DNA of 7,655 nt from NCBI GenBank assembly GCA_016926595.1, contig JAFGOG010000098.1, positions 1 through 7,655 of the forward strand, given 5' to 3'. This DNA comes from Anaerolineae bacterium. GTDB taxonomy: Bacteria; Chloroflexota; Anaerolineae; JAAYZQ01. Below the pieces are notes generated by a model. That model was given only the letters and a program-made list of their open reading frames with translations. It ran no database searches and was not told where the DNA came from. The position numbers and the translations under genes were made by a program. This document shows positions 7,367 through 7,655 of the stretch, piece by piece (position 1 is the first letter of the stretch; every line of letters begins with the position of its first letter).

Positions 7367-7450
7367 GTTGCCCGCTGTGCCAGAATGGATGCAACAACTC
7401 TGCTCCAAAGTTTAGAGTAGAATGTGGGGCGGAGCAAAGGACGACACAAG
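7367..7450. other. Short intergenic stretch after kinase 2
   Basis: These 84 bp follow the TAG of kinase 2. I see no strong hairpin with a T-run, so no intrinsic terminator can be called. The last part holds AAAGGA (7436-7441), a ribosome site for the small transposase remnant at 7451. Confidence 0.5.
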
Positions 7451-7579
7451 ATGACAGCAAGCAGTGGCAAGTACCCACCAGGCGAGGTGCAGCCCCGCGC
7501 CACACGGCGACGATTCACGGCAGTCTACAAGCGCCAGAGCGTCGAAGCAGCGGCCCAATGTGGGTATAGAACTCAATGA
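7451..7579 (+). pseudogene. Remnant of a transposase OrfA (N-terminus only)
   Basis: A 42-codon frame starts at ATG 7451 with AAAGGA 9 bp upstream and ends at TGA 7577-7579. Residues 19-36 (RRRFTAVYKRQSVEAAAQ) match the well-known opening of many transposase OrfA proteins of the IS3 type, whose usual form is RRRFTAEYK followed by an I/V-x-E-A-D-A-like helix. The homology appears to stop after about residue 37, where the HTH would normally follow, and the tail GYRTQ looks unrelated. It is therefore most likely the relic of a different IS, cut by deletion or rearrangement. It is not the same element as the IS at 15-1266, whose OrfA begins differently. Similarity is by memory of the motif and no search was run. 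Confidence 0.6.
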
Positions 7580-7655
7580 AACTTAACGGGCAAAGACGTG
7601 ACGCAAATTGATCATAGCAAAAGCGAGGAAATGCCCACCCATGAAGAACACATCC
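7580..7655. other. Non-coding tail, possible start of a further gene
   Basis: I see no complete gene or clear promoter here. ATG 7641 (MKNTS, open to the window edge) has GAGGA at 7624-7628, 12 bp upstream. ATG 7631 (MPTHEEHI, also open) has the same GAGGA only 2 bp away, which is too close. Either could start a plus-strand gene that continues beyond the window, but only five to eight codons are visible. Confidence 0.3.

Noticed and set aside
7584..7618. Possible promoter before the putative next gene
   Set aside because: The candidate boxes (ttaacg and tgatcat) match the consensus poorly, and the gene itself is not certain.
1..7655. CRISPR array, tRNA, rRNA or riboswitch
   Set aside because: No regularly spaced direct repeats, cloverleaf or conserved rRNA segments were seen by eye on either strand. 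The only sizeable non-coding stretch is 7367-7655.

Overview
The window reads as a piece of a moderately GC-rich bacterial chromosome. The best taxonomic guess is Chloroflexota. The reasons are the style of the two Ser/Thr kinases (GxGGMARVY glycine loop, Thr/Pro-rich stalk after a single membrane helix, a small four-cysteine C-terminal domain) and my recollection of similar proteins in that phylum. Nothing in the DNA alone proves this.

Layout. (1) Positions 15-1266 hold an IS3-family insertion sequence on the minus strand: orfA is intact, and orfB is broken by one extra base near 316-317. Imperfect terminal inverted repeats are visible, but no target duplication. (2) Positions 1269-7366 hold three plus-strand genes that look like one operon: a large protein of about 817 aa (up to 846 aa), then two paralogous membrane-anchored Ser/Thr protein kinases. 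The first gene overlaps the first kinase by ATGA, and the kinases are 24 bp apart with a good ribosome binding site. (3) Positions 7367-7655 are mostly non-coding but contain a 42-codon remnant that looks like the start of another transposase OrfA. A further gene may begin in the last 25 bases.

How the genes may work together. Both kinases have all the expected catalytic residues, one transmembrane helix and an extracytoplasmic tail, so they look like receptor kinases. Their tails are homologous to each other and share four cysteines. The first gene has no certain name. Its C-terminal half carries an HxxxDG motif, a TVND motif and an STS motif in an order reminiscent of CoA-dependent acyltransferases (carnitine acyltransferase, condensation domain and wax-ester synthase superfamily), and its N-terminal half is a separate helical region. 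Translational coupling suggests that this putative acyltransferase and the kinases form one signalling or regulatory unit, which is the most interesting part of the window. The insertion sequence ends 2 bp before the earliest possible start codon of the operon, so it may have removed or replaced the native upstream region.
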